From Choanephora cucurbitarum (taxonomy: Eukaryota; Mucoromycota; Mucoromycetes; Mucorales; Choanephoraceae): DNA of 64,000 bases. This document shows positions 1 to 11,480 of the stretch, in pieces (the stretch's first letter is position 1; every line of letters begins with the position of its first letter). The position numbers and the translations under genes were made by a program. Where the stretch lies: the NCBI GenBank assembly GCA_025331435.1, contig JAIWNI010000006.1:310001-374000 (forward strand). The letters are read 5' to 3'. The notes beneath the pieces were generated by a model. That model had not been told where the DNA came from and did no database searches. It was given only the letters and a program-made list of their open reading frames with translations.

Positions 1-137
1 GAATAACCAGACTTGTTTTCCTTCCATTTTCCATAATGTCCTGGTTGCTCTAGGTCAGACAACAAAAGCCCGACGTCTTCGTCTCTCCACTGCACATAGC
101 GTCTTGAAGGTTCAGGTGTTGTTATCTCTTGTTCCAT
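1..137 (-). CDS. Partial Myb/SANT-like protein (N-terminus only)
   Basis: An open frame begins at an ATG at 137 and runs off the left edge, giving 45 codons. After a short acidic start it reads WRDEDVGLLLSDLEQPGHYG followed by a Lys/Asn-rich stretch. The W-x-D/E-D-x-x-L-L pattern and the later W resemble the first helix of a trihelix/SANT (Myb-like) DNA-binding fold. From memory, such N-termini occur in multicopy mucoralean ORFs, some of them transposon-associated; this is recognition, not a search. The C-terminus is outside the window, so intactness cannot be judged. About 2.5 kb of non-coding DNA separates it from divergent SIN3. Confidence 0.5.
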   Translation of the reverse strand, partial: MEQEITTPEPSRRYVQWRDEDVGLLLSDLEQPGHYGKWKENKSGY

Positions 138-2676
138 CTTCTGTATTGCTTATGGGTCTGCTCGATAAAGATAAAAAAAAAAGAGAGCACTCGATAGACA
201 CTAAAGCATAAAAAAAAAAAAGAGGCAGAAAAAAGAAAAAAGAAGAAGAGGAAGAAAAAGAGAGTTTTTTATTATTTTATTTTATTTCGCCAAATTCACA
301 AAGTTTTCTTGGTTCCTCTATCCAATTAAAGTTACTGATTAAGAATTCCCGCTGATTTTAACTGTAGACTTTCTTTTACCCTCTCTCTCTCTCTCTCTCT
401 TTCTTTATAAGAAAAGTGGATATTTTGTATTAAGACAAACTCTCCTTCTTACTGAGAAGTTAACTCGTAAAAAAAACAATAAAAGTAAGATAGGCTTGAA
501 ATCAGGATAAAAAAAAAAGAAAAGAGATCAAAAATAGTGTCTGCTATGAAACCGAAAATGATTTGAATTTGGAATTCTTGTTTGAAACGGCGTTTTTTCT
601 TTTTTTGTACAAGCTGCATGGCATAAGACAGTCTTCAAATGATACACACTATAGATATAGCATGCTTGTCTCTGTAGCTAACGCGTTTTCTTTATTCTAG
701 GTGATGTGTTATGTTGTTTTAGATAGAAAAGAATATGTCTTTCACTTATTGCGTTAAGACCACTTGTTCATAATATCTGTGTTTGAATCAGAATAGACTT
801 TATAACACAAAACCCTGAAAGACATGAGCGGACTTGACAGCACGTGTAAGGAAGTAGAACCTATGGCTGAACAAGAGGAAAAGAAGAAAGAAAGAGAGTT
901 TATAACAAACAGAGTCTTGTGCAAACATATGATTTTTATACTATCACCATCAACTCCAAATCACCCAATATAGTAAGGGGCGTTTCAAAGAGACAGAAGA
1001 AAAAAGGAAACAGCGATCTTTATATTGAGCCGAGATATATTTAAAAACAGAAGACAGATAGTTGCTATTGTGTAATGGACACATTGAAAGAAAGCCTTTT
1101 TTCCTTTGTGAAGATCAACAAGAGACAGTTCTTATAGTCATTTGGTGTCCTAGCTTCTGTTACACCTATAGGGAAGATCTATCGCTTTTAAGCAATAGAC
1201 TGTATCGCTTGCTTAAAAGAAAAGAGTTGGCTTATTATAGAAAAAGTAGCAAGTTATTTTTGATGTCTTCAAATTTGCTCTTATCTTTTGGTTTCACTTT
1301 TTTTCCCCAAAAAAACACACAGGAAGCCTTTTGTTATTGGCTTGATTTCAGCTTAGTGGATCTGGTTCCTTTTTTTTTTTTTCTAAACTCTTCCTTTTAT
1401 AATGCCTACGCTGACAGAATCTGCGTTGATCACTCTAGTGATACCTTTAAAAAGAAGAAAGCCTGTGTTACTGCTATTCTGTATCTAAAGTTCAGTTTGG
1501 TTGATTGATCTATTTGGCCACTCAGAAATACTTCCTTTATCTTCTGCAAAACATCATGGCTGACAAAAGACGTTTAAAGCAAAGTCTGTGTCATATAGGT
1601 TGAATGATAAATAGTGCTTGTTCAAGTCAGTCAACTGTTTCAAAGCAATAAGCATAGTTTCATGATCAACTCAATCACTTATGCTTAGGAGTCATTTGCA
1701 GCTTCTGAATAGAAAAAGAGACCTTGCTGCTGTCACCGATTAGAATATTTTGGGTAAAGGACAGAGCCATTTATTTCCGTTTTGGGATGCCATCATAGTA
1801 TAGACAGACCATATTTTGTCTCTAGATTTCTATCAGTGTATTGATAGCTCAATTTGATATAGTATTCGTTGCTTAGGAATAAACAAGAATACCAACAGTA
1901 CGTCTAGGTTGTGTCTAATCAATCTATACAATACATCATTCACAGTATTTGATCCAAGGTAGATGAGATTGATAAGCAAAATCAAATATAGGATGACAAA
2001 TTAAGACAGTGGAGCTAAATTGCTCAAGAAGACCCGAGAAAGTACATTTACCTCTGTATGAAGAATGCTTATATTTTGATGAATTACAAGAACAAAAAGA
2101 GTGCTTGTTTGTATGAACGAAGCTATTTTGACAAGTTCTTGCTTAAGATCCATATAATCTATATACACACATATATACTTTCTCTCTTTGTATGAACTGT
2201 TGATGTTAATAGTAATATGGCTCAAAGACCTTCATAGAACAATAAAAAAAAACTATAAGCTTAAATCGGAAGATAATCCCTGGATCTCAGGAAACTGCAG
2301 AGATTACTTAAGGGTTGTGACTTTACCCAGCTAGTGGCTTTTTCGCGTATAGATAACCAACTCACTTGGTTTTCGTGTCACCATCATTTCCACCACGCTT
2401 CCTCCAGCACCTAATTTTCCCTTTTACTTTTTTTCCCTCTCCTCTATCTCCTCTTTCACTCAAGCTCTAATAAGAAAGACTTTCTTTTTCCTTGAACTTC
2501 TATTTGCTTATAAAAGGAACGAACTATACATACACGTTATACACCAAGTATACTTCTTTATAGAGTACGTTTCTTTTCTTTTCTCTCTCAATCTACCTCA
2601 TTTTGGTTATAGTAGACTAATAAAACAAAAGAAAAGAAACAAATTTAATTAAAAAAAGAAGAAAACTATCAGAGTC
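138..2676. other. Long intergenic region upstream of SIN3
   Basis: No convincing coding sequence is seen on either strand. The DNA is rich in A or T runs and purine tracts and holds a (CT)10 microsatellite at 381-400. The longest open frame (1062-1508) starts in low-complexity sequence and has the composition of translated T-rich DNA. The last 300 bp are pyrimidine-rich and probably contain the SIN3 promoter and 5' UTR. Confidence 0.6.
381..400. repeat. (CT)10 microsatellite
   Basis: Perfect dinucleotide repeat in the intergenic region between the partial Myb-like gene and SIN3. Similar short CT tracts recur in introns and intergenic DNA across the window, for example near 3150, 33243 and 36822. 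Confidence 0.9.
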
Positions 2677-5600
2677 ATGGCAAGTGACCCACCACCTTCA
2701 CCAAGGTTAGAGAAGATAAGATTGTTCATTATAGTTTATTGTTAAACACTCTATAAATAGTCATAATTTAAGTGGAACTTATGCAACTTCATATAACCCA
2801 TCTACGCCATCACGGTTGACTACCAACACGACAGTAGAGAGTCGACATTTTGGACCAACGGAGAGTCATCAGGAACAAGACCATCCCTATACTCATCCGC
2901 CAAAGCCATCTCGTTCTCCCAACGTCAGTCATACCAATCTACCACGCCTTCAATCGCCTGTAGCCTCTCCTTCCTATTCGAGACAAAAGACACCTATTGC
3001 CGAATCGAGTAATGGATATCGACCTTTGAATGTCAAGGACGCCTTGACCTATCTAGATCAAGTGAAAGTCAAGTTTTCAGAACAACCTGAAGTCTATAAT
3101 CAGTTTCTAGATATCATGAAAGAATTCAAAAGTCAAGCGTAGGTTTTCTCTCTCTCTCTCTCTTTTTAACCCTAAGACACGCTATTCTAATTCTTTTTAT
3201 GATAGTATCGATACGCCAGGAGTGATTGAGAGAGTCTCAAGTCTATTTCGGGGACATCCTGCACTTATCTCTGGATTCAATACATTCTTGCCTCCTGGCT
3301 ATCGCATTGAATGTTCAACAGACGCACATTTCAGAGATATTATCAAAGTGACTACACCCACAGGCACTACCAGCACAGCCAATGGAGAACCACTCAGTTT
3401 ACAATCAACTTCAGACACTGTCGATCATTATTATCCTTCCTCTAGTATGCACCCTCATCAGCCAGTTAACAACACTCCATCTCATCCACCCTTATCGCAG
3501 TCACATCACCACCCTCATCACCATCCATCACCACATTACCGTGGCTCCAATGGACAGATCCCCTCTCTCCCTACCTATGCAGCTCCTACAACAGCATCAC
3601 CTGGAACTTCACAAAACAACCGACTACCTCACCAACGCTCTCATTCACCTTCAACAGAAGAGACAGGCACACGTAGAGCACCTGTTGAATTCAACCATGC
3701 CATCAACTATGTCAACAAGATCAAGAATCGATTCTCCAATGATCCCGATACCTATAAGCAGTTTCTAGAGATCTTGCAGACCTATCAAAAGGAACAAAAG
3801 CCTATTCAAGAGGTCTATGCACAAGTTCAGATCTTGTTTAATGGAGCAAATGATTTATTGGCTGAATTCAAACAGTTTTTACCTGATACATCTCAACCCA
3901 CCAATACCACACCTATGGATTATTATAATACAGCAGGAAAGGGAACAAAGTTAAAGAAGAGAGGCATGACAGGATTGATGAAACAAAAGAGAATAAAGAC
4001 ACAACAGCAACATTTGACGAAATCAGGCACAACGACACCTATCACTGAGCACATGATGACCTCCGATATCCGGTCCAATCGATCGCCTATTATCTCCACA
4101 AGTCACTTGGAAGATGGACCGATCATTTCTCTGGAAGAAGCTGAATTTTTCGACCGTGTCAAAAAGTACATTGGCAACAAACAATCGTATTATTCATTCT
4201 TGCGTATCCTCAATCTGTTCAGTCAACAGGTGCTTGATACCAACATGTTGATTGAAAAATGTGAGCCATTTCTAGGAGGCAATAAGGAACTGTTTGATCA
4301 CTTGAAGAAGCTGGTCAACTATCATGGTCATGACCGTGTGATCGAGAATGTACCTCATTTCCCCCTCTTTGACTATGCTTCTTGTTCAGAGCATGGGCCT
4401 AGTTATCGATCGGTGCCTAAAGCAGTAAGTTGATTGAACCTTGACAGAACAAAGACACTCATCTTCAAAATTTAGTGGCAAAATCAGAATTGTTCAGGCA
4501 GAGATGCATTGTGTTGGGAAGTGTTGAATGATGACTATATCTCTCATCCTACATGGGCAAGTGAAGACAGTGGATTTATTGCATCTAAAAAGAATATCTA
4601 TGAGGAAGCCTTGCATCGAGTAGAGGAAGAACGTTATGATTATGACATGAATATCGAAGCCAACCTGAATACGATCTCTTTACTTGAACCGATTGCCAAG
4701 AAGATCAGCAGTATGTCAGAGGAAGAAAAGAGAACATTTAAGCTTTTGCCTGGTTTGGGTGGTTCGTCCAAAACGATCTATCAGCGCATCATCAAGAAGA
4801 TCTATGGTAAAGAACAAGGCACCAATGTGATCAACATGCTCCATAACAATCCTGCTCAGACTGTGCCTGTCATCCTGAAGCGTCTAAAACAAAAAGATGA
4901 AGAATGGAGAAAGTCACAGGTAAGCTTGATGTCTATCTTGACCATCTCATCCTTAACCCTCTCTCTCTCTCTGTTTTTTTAGCGTGAATGGAATAAAGTG
5001 TGGCGAGAGATTGAGATCAAGAACTTTTACAAGGCACTTGACTATCAAGGTGTCTTGTTCAAGTCAAGCGACCGTAAAGAAATGTCAGTGAAGCACCTTG
5101 TGACAGAGATTGAATGTTTGCATCATGACGCTGTCTCCAGACGAGACCCTCAGTTTACGTTTGAATTCAAGAACAAAAAGATCTTCAAGGACGTCACGCG
5201 TGTCCTCTATAGTTACTTTGAGAGACAGACAACTTACGGACATGATGATTGCGAAGTGATGAAGGCGTTTGTTGAAATGTTCTTGCCTGTCTTTTTTAAT
5301 GTACCCGATGTACTTCCTGAGCCAGACCAACTCTTGCAATCAGATTTACCTCTAGAAGAAGAAGACGAAGAAGTAGATGAAGAAGAAGTAGATGAGGAGC
5401 CTGAGGAAGATGATGAAGATAACGATACCCAAAACTCATACGACTCTTCAGCTGAGTCATCACGTTCTACTCGAAGGTACACACGCAGACAGACAGGAAG
5501 ACGGTCGCCTCGCCATAAACCTGCAGAGGATGATCATCAGCGGTTACTGAAGGACGTATTGACAAAGACCATGAAGACGCCAGTTGAAAAGACAGCAAAG

Positions 5601-6832
5601 AAGGAATCGTTCATGATAGAACAAGAGGACGATGAAGAAGAAGAAGAGGAAGGAAATGGTCAAAAGCAACACAAGATTTACAACCTATTTGGTAATACCC
5701 CTTTTTACTGCTTTTTCCGTTTATTTCAGGCAAGTATCTGAAGAATGATCTGTTCAATGCATAGTAACCTGTTGCTTCAATAGATCTGTTATGATCGTCT
5801 CTATAAGATGAAGAAGATTGATCGTGATTATCGATACAATGGTGAAAAGGCCAAACTGATGAACAAGGCAGCTTTAGAATTAAATATCAGTAGTACCACC
5901 TATCATTGTAAAGTTGGTTTTGATTAGAAAGAAAGAGAGAGAAAGAAGCTAATTCATCTTTTGATAATAGCTATTGAAATGGACTTTAGAGCTGGTTATT
6001 ACAAGACACTCTTGAAGCTGATTGATCGATTCTTTGATGATGAAATTGATCAAACTGTCTTTGAGGAATGTACACGCTATTTATTTGGCAACAAAGCCTA
6101 TACCATGTTTACGATCGACAAACTCATGTTGTCTATCATGCGTCAAGTAAGGATAGATCATCTCCCTTCTCTTTTTGTGTATAAACCATATTAATTCAGT
6201 TTTAAATTAGCTTCATCATATTGTCACAGATCCCAAGGCACAAGAACTTTTATCGTTCTTCAAGAAGAATCATGAACATGAAAAGAATACACCTGCATTG
6301 ACACAAGCGTATCGTCTGGAAGTGACTGAAGCGTTGGGTGAAGATGATAATCTATACAACTTGGCCTTTGATACCTCTCAGCGAGTCTTGTCTATTCAAC
6401 TCTTGGAGAAAGATGACAAGACATTTGAATTGGCTGATTTGGATAGCTATACTAAATATATTGAAGATTATACCAATCTCACTATAGAAACAGAAGGCAT
6501 TCCTCGTCAAAAGATGCAACCTCAATTCTTAAAGAGGTAAAGAAAGAAGTTGAATCGTATGTATGTTGTACTGACATATCTTTCGTAGAAACCTAACTAT
6601 GACTGGAAAAAGAGAGACTCAGATGGAATCGAACTTGCAATACAAGATATGTCAAAATACCTATCATATGTTCTATGTCATTCATACAGAAGATGCTCTT
6701 ATTCGACCTACTTTACCGTCAAAAGACACAAAGGCCATAGACCAGGCAAGAGAAAAAGCCTTCAATGAATGGTTAAACAAAGGAAAAGACACAAGTGTCA
6801 TAGATGAAGAGACACGCTTAATTCTCATGTAA
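2677..6832 (+). CDS. SIN3: SIN3 transcriptional co-repressor scaffold
   Basis: Scaffold of the Rpd3/HDAC co-repressor complex in the nucleus. Nine exons: 2677-2705, 2773-3138, 3206-4424, 4476-4919, 4983-5729, 5784-5907, 5971-6146, 6211-6536 and 6589-6832, giving 1224 aa. Three PAH domains are visible near residues 91-165, 290-365 and 438-505. A His/Pro-rich linker (about 210-245) separates PAH1 and PAH2. The Sin3 HDAC-interaction region follows, with [14 protein letters not shown] and [12 protein letters not shown], and then the C-terminal Sin3a part (FFRLFQ-ICYDRLY, DNEIDQ-like [11 protein letters not shown]). An acidic Glu/Asp stretch lies in exon 5. The intron after exon 5 begins with GC rather than GT (5730). 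Start chosen at the only ATG before the PAH1 frame. Aminopeptidase P starts only 41 bp downstream. Confidence 0.95.
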
Positions 6833-6873
6833 ATAAAGAAAAGAAAAACATTCTTAATTTTTTTTTTTAAAAA

Positions 6874-9034
6874 ATGCTCTTTCGGTCTATCTTGACTCAA
6901 GTCAGATTCAGGCCTTCTTCAACTCGTTTTTATTCTACTCATCACATGACAGTCTCTACAACTGAACGTCTTAAAGCCTTACGCGCATTATTCAATACAG
7001 AACAACAAAAAATAGACGCTTTGTAAGTAGCTTACAAAAGAAGTTGACTCTTTTTAACTCCTTTTAATCAGTTTAGTTCCTTCTGAAGATGCCCATCAGG
7101 TAGATTCCAAACGATCACTCTATTTGAAAACTAAAAACTCTTTGATTGGAATAGAGTGAATATGGTGCAGAGTGTTTTGCCAGAAGACAATGGATCTCTG
7201 GGTTTAGTGGATCAGCTGGTTTCGCTGTTGTTTCTCAAAAAGAAGCTGCATTATTTACCGATGGTCGTTATTTCCTACAAGCTGCTGACCAATTAGATAC
7301 AAACTGGATTTTGATGAAACAAGGTCTTCCAGGTGTTCCCTCTTGGCAAGATTATCTTGTGCATGTAAGTACTGTTTTTTTGTGAATACATGTTGAGCCA
7401 ACCTACCTATTGTTTAGTCACTTCCTTCCGGTTCTCGTATTGGTCTTGATGCTACCTTGACTTCAATTGAAGATGCACAATACCTCCGATCCAGTCTAAG
7501 CACAGTCAATTCTGAACTGGTACCTGTCAAACAAAACCTAGTGGATCTTGCTTGGGGAAAGGAAAGACCATTGGCTCCTTCTGATAAAATCTTTGTTCAT
7601 CCAGTTGAATTTGCAGGTACAGTTGTAAAGAAAAATATGGAAGGTAAGACTGAACAGTTTTGTTAGGTGAATCCCATCATGATAAACTGGACAAGTTGAG
7701 AACCTATTTAAGAGAAAAGAAACAGTATGGTGTGATTGTATCTGCCTTGGATGAGATTGCCTGGTTATTCAACTTGAGAGGTTCTGATGTCGACTGCAAT
7801 CCTGTCTTTTATGCCTATGCTATCATCACCCAGACAGAGGCCACACTCTATATCCGTCCTGAGAAACTAACAGAGGAAGTCCATCAGCACCTAAAGGGCA
7901 TTCAACTAAGAGACTACGATCAGATCTTTGAGGACCTGCGTCAATCCAGAGAGGTCATCCTGGCCAGCGAACAAAAGATGATCCTTGATTCATCCACCAG
8001 CTGGGCCATTGAAGAGGCCATTGGACAGGCATCGGTTGCGATTGAAGAAAGATCTTATATCAGCGATGCCAAGGCCATCAAGAACGAACGAGAGCTCAGG
8101 GGCATGCGTGAATGCCATGTACGTGACGGTGCTGCCTTGGTCCACTATTTCGCATGGCTTGAAAAGAACCTGAAGGCAGGCCAAGTACTGGATGAAGTCG
8201 AGGCGGCTGACTATCTCGAGAAATGTCGTGCCTCACAACCCCACTATGTCGGCCTCTCTTTCCCTACCATCTCGTCTACTGGATCCAATGGAGCTATTAT
8301 TCATTATGAACCTGAACGAGGTCACTGTCAGCAGATCGATCCAGACCAGATCTATCTCTGTGATTCAGGTGCACAGTACAAAGATGGCACGACCGATGTC
8401 ACGCGTACGTATCATTTTGGGACACCTACAGCATTTGAAAAGCAATGTTTTACAGCAGTTTTACAGGGTCACATCGCCTTAGATACAGCTGTGTTCCCCA
8501 AGGGTACTTCAGGTTATCTTCTTGATCCCTTTGCACGTATGCCACTTTGGAAACAGGGACTTGATTATCGCCATGGGACAGGCCATGGTGTTGGTTCCTT
8601 TTTGAATGTGCATGAAGGACCTCATGGGATCAACTTGAGAGTTCATTACAACAGTATACCACTCGCCAGTGGCATGACAGTCACCAATGGTTTGTGATAG
8701 ATTCAAGTGAGATTGTTTTCTTGTTCTCACCTAAATTTGTAATTTAGAACCTGGTTATTATGAAGATGGTCAATTTGGTATTCGTATTGAAAATGTCTTG
8801 TTGGTCCGTAAAGCAGCCACAGAACATAACTTTGGTCAACGTGGCTACCTTGGTTTTGAACATGTCACATTAGTGCCCATTGGTCTAAATTTGATAGAAG
8901 AAAGTCTGTTGTCTCCTACAGAAAAGAAGTGGATTAACGAATACCATGCTGAATGTTACAACAGGCTCTCTCCTTTAATTGCCTCTGATCCAGATGCCAT
9001 TGCCTGGCTTAAGAAAGAAACGCGTCCATTGTAA
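6874..9034 (+). CDS. Aminopeptidase P (M24B, XPNPEP1 type)
   Basis: Metallopeptidase that removes an N-terminal residue preceding proline. Six exons: 6874-7022, 7072-7099, 7155-7364, 7418-7616, 7667-8689 and 8748-9034, 631 aa, the usual length of the three-domain XPNPEP1 form. The N-terminal creatinase-like domains include [14 protein letters not shown]. The C-terminal pita-bread domain shows the metal ligands in [16 protein letters not shown], the His in RHGTGHGVG with NVHEGP, and the Glu residues of NEPGYYEDG and RIENVLLV. The first 24 residues are Arg/Ser/Phe-rich without acidic residues, like a mitochondrial presequence, and are followed by an in-frame Met25. Initiation at the second ATG would give a cytosolic form. 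It is convergent with VPS25, with stops 11 bp apart. Confidence 0.95.
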
Positions 9035-9045
9035 TAAAGATTGGT

Positions 9046-9829
9046 TTATTGAGGTCCAAAAAACTTTACACCCATACTGTCTTCGTCTGTTCCTTTGAAC
9101 ATTTGAGCATGTCCTCTTTTCACTAATACCTGAAGTGCTTTCATCAAGATAGCTGTATCCAATTGGAAAAACTCTGATAATCGAATTAACCTATCTGTTT
9201 CCTTATTGTCTTCATCAGTGCCTTACCTTGATCTTCTGCTAATTCACCATGAGCAATTTCATAACAAGTAACAATCTGATTGTTTTGGCCTGTTTCATTC
9301 ATCTTTTTATGCTAGTTAATAAAGAGGGAGGGAGAAATAAAACACTAACAAGTATTACCCAAGTCCAAATCAAATTGGCCCAATCTTCAGGTGTATGCCA
9401 GTAGATCAATGCTTCTGTCTTTGATGTCTTGGAAGGACCTTCCCATTCGGCTGTGCCTTGTTTAAGAAGAGATGATCAGTCTTTCTATGGTGACCTGCAG
9501 TGGGGGTATTTACCTCTTGTTGTCATCTCGTCAATGATGTTTTGTAATGTTTCAAACGAGAGCCGTCTATTGATCTTTTTGTTCTCAAATATCATATAAC
9601 CTCCGGGTGTGGTAGCCTGATGGATGTCGAGTCGAAACAGTTTATGTTGTCGAGCATAAGCTAATATCAATGACTCCCATTGCGCTACTTGACTTTTCCA
9701 TGTCGCATCGGTCACTTGGCGTCTAATGTGTGTACAGGTTATTGACTAGTTTTAAAAAAGTGCTCAGATGACTACTTGCGTAAAAAATGGAGGGAAATCG
9801 TATAGAGTAGGGTATTCAAGTTGACTCAT
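9046..9829 (-). CDS. VPS25: ESCRT-II subunit VPS25
   Basis: Subunit of ESCRT-II, which recruits ESCRT-III to endosomal membranes for multivesicular-body sorting. Five exons on the minus strand: 9829-9780, 9722-9514, 9456-9359, 9311-9227 and 9173-9046, 189 aa, close to the family length. It shows the N-terminal YDFPPFFTRQ, the KSQVAQWESLIL helix, FENKKINRRLS, and the second winged helix with EFFQLDTAILMKALQVL, ending in GVKFFGPQ. The first intron must start with GC (9779-9778): splitting there restores FFTRQ, and no GT site keeps frame. Its 3' end nearly abuts that of aminopeptidase P. Confidence 0.93.
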
Positions 9830-9945
9830 CCAGTAAAATAAAATAAAAATACAGAGTTATCCCCCACCTCAAAAATAAATTCATGCAAAAATAAATGGGT
9901 GTTTATTGTATGTACAGAGAGAATAATTAAAAAAAATTAACAGCC

Positions 9946-10224
9946 TTAATCTTCATGTCTAGGCTTAGCATGAGCTTGTTCACTTTGCTTTTGAGCTTGT
10001 TCCTTTCGTTCAATGGTCTGCTTGTCTTCTTCAGCCAATTCTTGATCGATTCTTTCACCTCGAGAGAGCTTGCCGGCAGGGTGGCCTGTGTGCTTTTGGT
10101 GGTGTTCTTCCAATTGCTTCATGTCATCAAACATTTGGTTATGACCTTCAGTACTCTTTTCATAAGGGCGACCAGCCATATAGGCAGTTTCAACGTGAGA
10201 GATGTTTTGCTTTCCGTGGCTCAT
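9946..10224 (-). CDS. Small hydrophilic protein, unknown function
   Basis: Single-exon ORF of 92 codons starting at ATG 10224. It is strongly hydrophilic, with no signal peptide or membrane segment. The last 45 residues are Glu/Lys/Gln-rich (RGERIDQELAEED, then KEQAQKQSEQAHAKPRHED), giving a charged helix reminiscent of LEA-like or hydrophilin proteins. A TATATAA-like element on the minus strand lies about 60 bp upstream (near 10285). That promoter and the clean ATG-to-stop frame support a real gene. I do not recognise the family; a stress role would be inference from composition only. Confidence 0.7.
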   Translation of the reverse strand: MSHGKQNISHVETAYMAGRPYEKSTEGHNQMFDDMKQLEEHHQKHTGHPAGKLSRGERIDQELAEEDKQTIERKEQAQKQSEQAHAKPRHED

Positions 10225-10338
10225 TGTGTATAATAATATAAACGATAACGACAGTGAATGAAATGGCCAATAGAGCCAGTTTATATAACTTTTTTTTTAA
10301 TGCAAAGAGAAGGGGTTTGACATGAAATAAGATTGATG

Positions 10339-10759
10339 TCATATCATTCTGTATTCATCAAACAGACAGTGATTGTATTTCTGAGTTTCCTTTAGGATTT
10401 CTTTGACTATCCTAGGTGGATTTTGGCCTAGTGCATAAGCGCGTTCTTTCATATCAATTTCGTAAGTAATGCTTTATGATAATAAACTTCTATTTTACCC
10501 CATCGTTGAAGACGTGTAATTCCAATACATGGACCATAAGCAAGATTAAGATCAAATGCTCTCAAAATATCTTTCACATCCTGATAAACATGTTATAAGA
10601 GAAAATGAATGCATTCAACTTTGTCATCCTTACTACATTATCCTCTGTAGTCTGCTCTCGGCCTATTTGAATGACAGCAGGATCTAGTTTCTGCTTTTGA
10701 AGGTTAGTGTAACGTTTGGCTCTTGTGAATTTTATTGGTTCTTGTTTAGTGGACGGCAT
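10339..10759 (-). CDS. POLD4: DNA polymerase delta small subunit 4
   Basis: Smallest accessory subunit of DNA polymerase delta (human p12, fission yeast Cdm1), which stabilises the holoenzyme at the replication fork. Three exons: 10759-10637, 10580-10499 and 10445-10339, 103 aa, as expected. The signature is LRAFDLNLAYGPCIGITRLQ followed by RWERAYALGQNPP, matching the POLD4 family block. The N-terminus is basic (FTRAKRYTNLQKQK). A rearranged Tc1-like element begins 36 bp upstream of the start codon, so the native promoter may be disturbed or displaced. Confidence 0.93.
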
Positions 10760-10794
10760 TGGAATTTGAAGAAGAAATAGAAAAAAATTGGAGT

Positions 10795-10828
10795 TGCAAA
10801 AAATAAGATAAACTTTAAATCTCCGCAT
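10795..10828 (+). repeat. Left terminal repeat of the Tc1-like remnant
   Basis: A 34-bp segment containing GCAAAAAATAAGATA, followed by TTTAAAT and CGCA. It matches 11219-11252 in the same orientation with few differences. In an undisturbed Tc1 element the two copies would be inverted. Confidence 0.65.
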
Positions 10829-11218
10829 TAAATATGTTGACAATGCATGGCATAATCTGTCCCCTTTATATCAATATGGCTCAAAGAACCCACTTAAGTG
10901 ATGCAGAAAAACGTCTTATTGTTAGATTAAGCCAAAATGGTATGAAAGATAAGCAAGTTTTAAGAGCTGCAGGTGTAAAACTGGCAGAGTCTACACACTC
11001 TTGGGAAGAAAATAAAATGCAAGGTACGACAGATTGTGCTGAAGGATCTAGAAGACCTAGAAAACTCACTTCCAGAGTTTTGAAAATTCTCAAGCAGGTC
11101 ATTGTGCTCAATAGGAGAGCAACTTTAGCTGAATTGGTGTCCTCTTTGCCTGTCAAGGCTCACAGGGACACCGTTCGTCGTGCATTGCATAGAATGTGTT
11201 ACAGAAGCCGAGTGGGGC

Positions 11219-11252
11219 TGCAAAAAATAAGATAGATTTTTAAATTTTCGCA
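11219..11252 (+). repeat. Right terminal repeat, now in direct orientation
   Basis: Copy of the terminal repeat seen at 10795, directly abutting the N-terminal transposase codons (CYRSRV) on its left and the minus-strand KKVIW codons on its right. Both the orientation and these neighbours fit an internal inversion. Confidence 0.65.
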
Positions 11253-11480
11253 AAGTCCAAATCACCTTCTTCCAGTCTTTCACTGTCCAGTACTTGTATT
11301 TTCTAGCAAATTCGTGCCTTCTTCCTCGGTGAAAGGCATTCAAGAATGGCTTTTTCTGTGCTACTGTAGATACAGAAGGAGAAATATCAAGCTAGCAAAA
11401 AAGACGAATGATCTTAGTGACATGAAGATTTTGTTAAGAAAACAATATATTTGAACACTGACTCCTCTTAATGAAGATCT

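Larger units (their letters stand above)
10795..11363 (+). mobile_element. Tc1-like element remnant with right half inverted in place
   Basis: A plus-strand frame from ATG 10876 encodes the N-terminal helix-turn-helix part of a Tc1-type transposase (RTHLSDAEKRLIVRLSQNG to HRMCYRSRV). The next transposase segment is encoded on the opposite strand from about 11363 back to 11255: AQKKPFLNAFHRG, then FARKYKYWTVKDWKKVIW. CYRSRV joined to AQKKPFL restores the canonical order. The terminal repeat at 10795-10828 (GCAAAAAATAAGATA core) recurs in direct orientation at 11219-11252 instead of inverted. This is what inversion of the right half, carrying the right TIR, would produce. The catalytic DDE region is deleted after KKVIW. 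It is non-autonomous. Confidence 0.75.

Noticed and set aside
1062..1508. 148-codon plus-strand open frame upstream of SIN3
   Set aside because: Phe/Leu/Ser/Lys-rich translation of T-rich DNA, no motif, no promoter or splice context.
5730..5783. Apparent frame break in SIN3 after FFRLFQ
   Set aside because: Explained by an intron with a GC donor (GCAAGT) and a normal AG acceptor; the joined protein matches the family.
9174..9226. A 32-nt micro-intron in VPS25 ending at an earlier AG
   Set aside because: A later AG gives a normal 53-nt intron and the conserved EFFQLDTA sequence.
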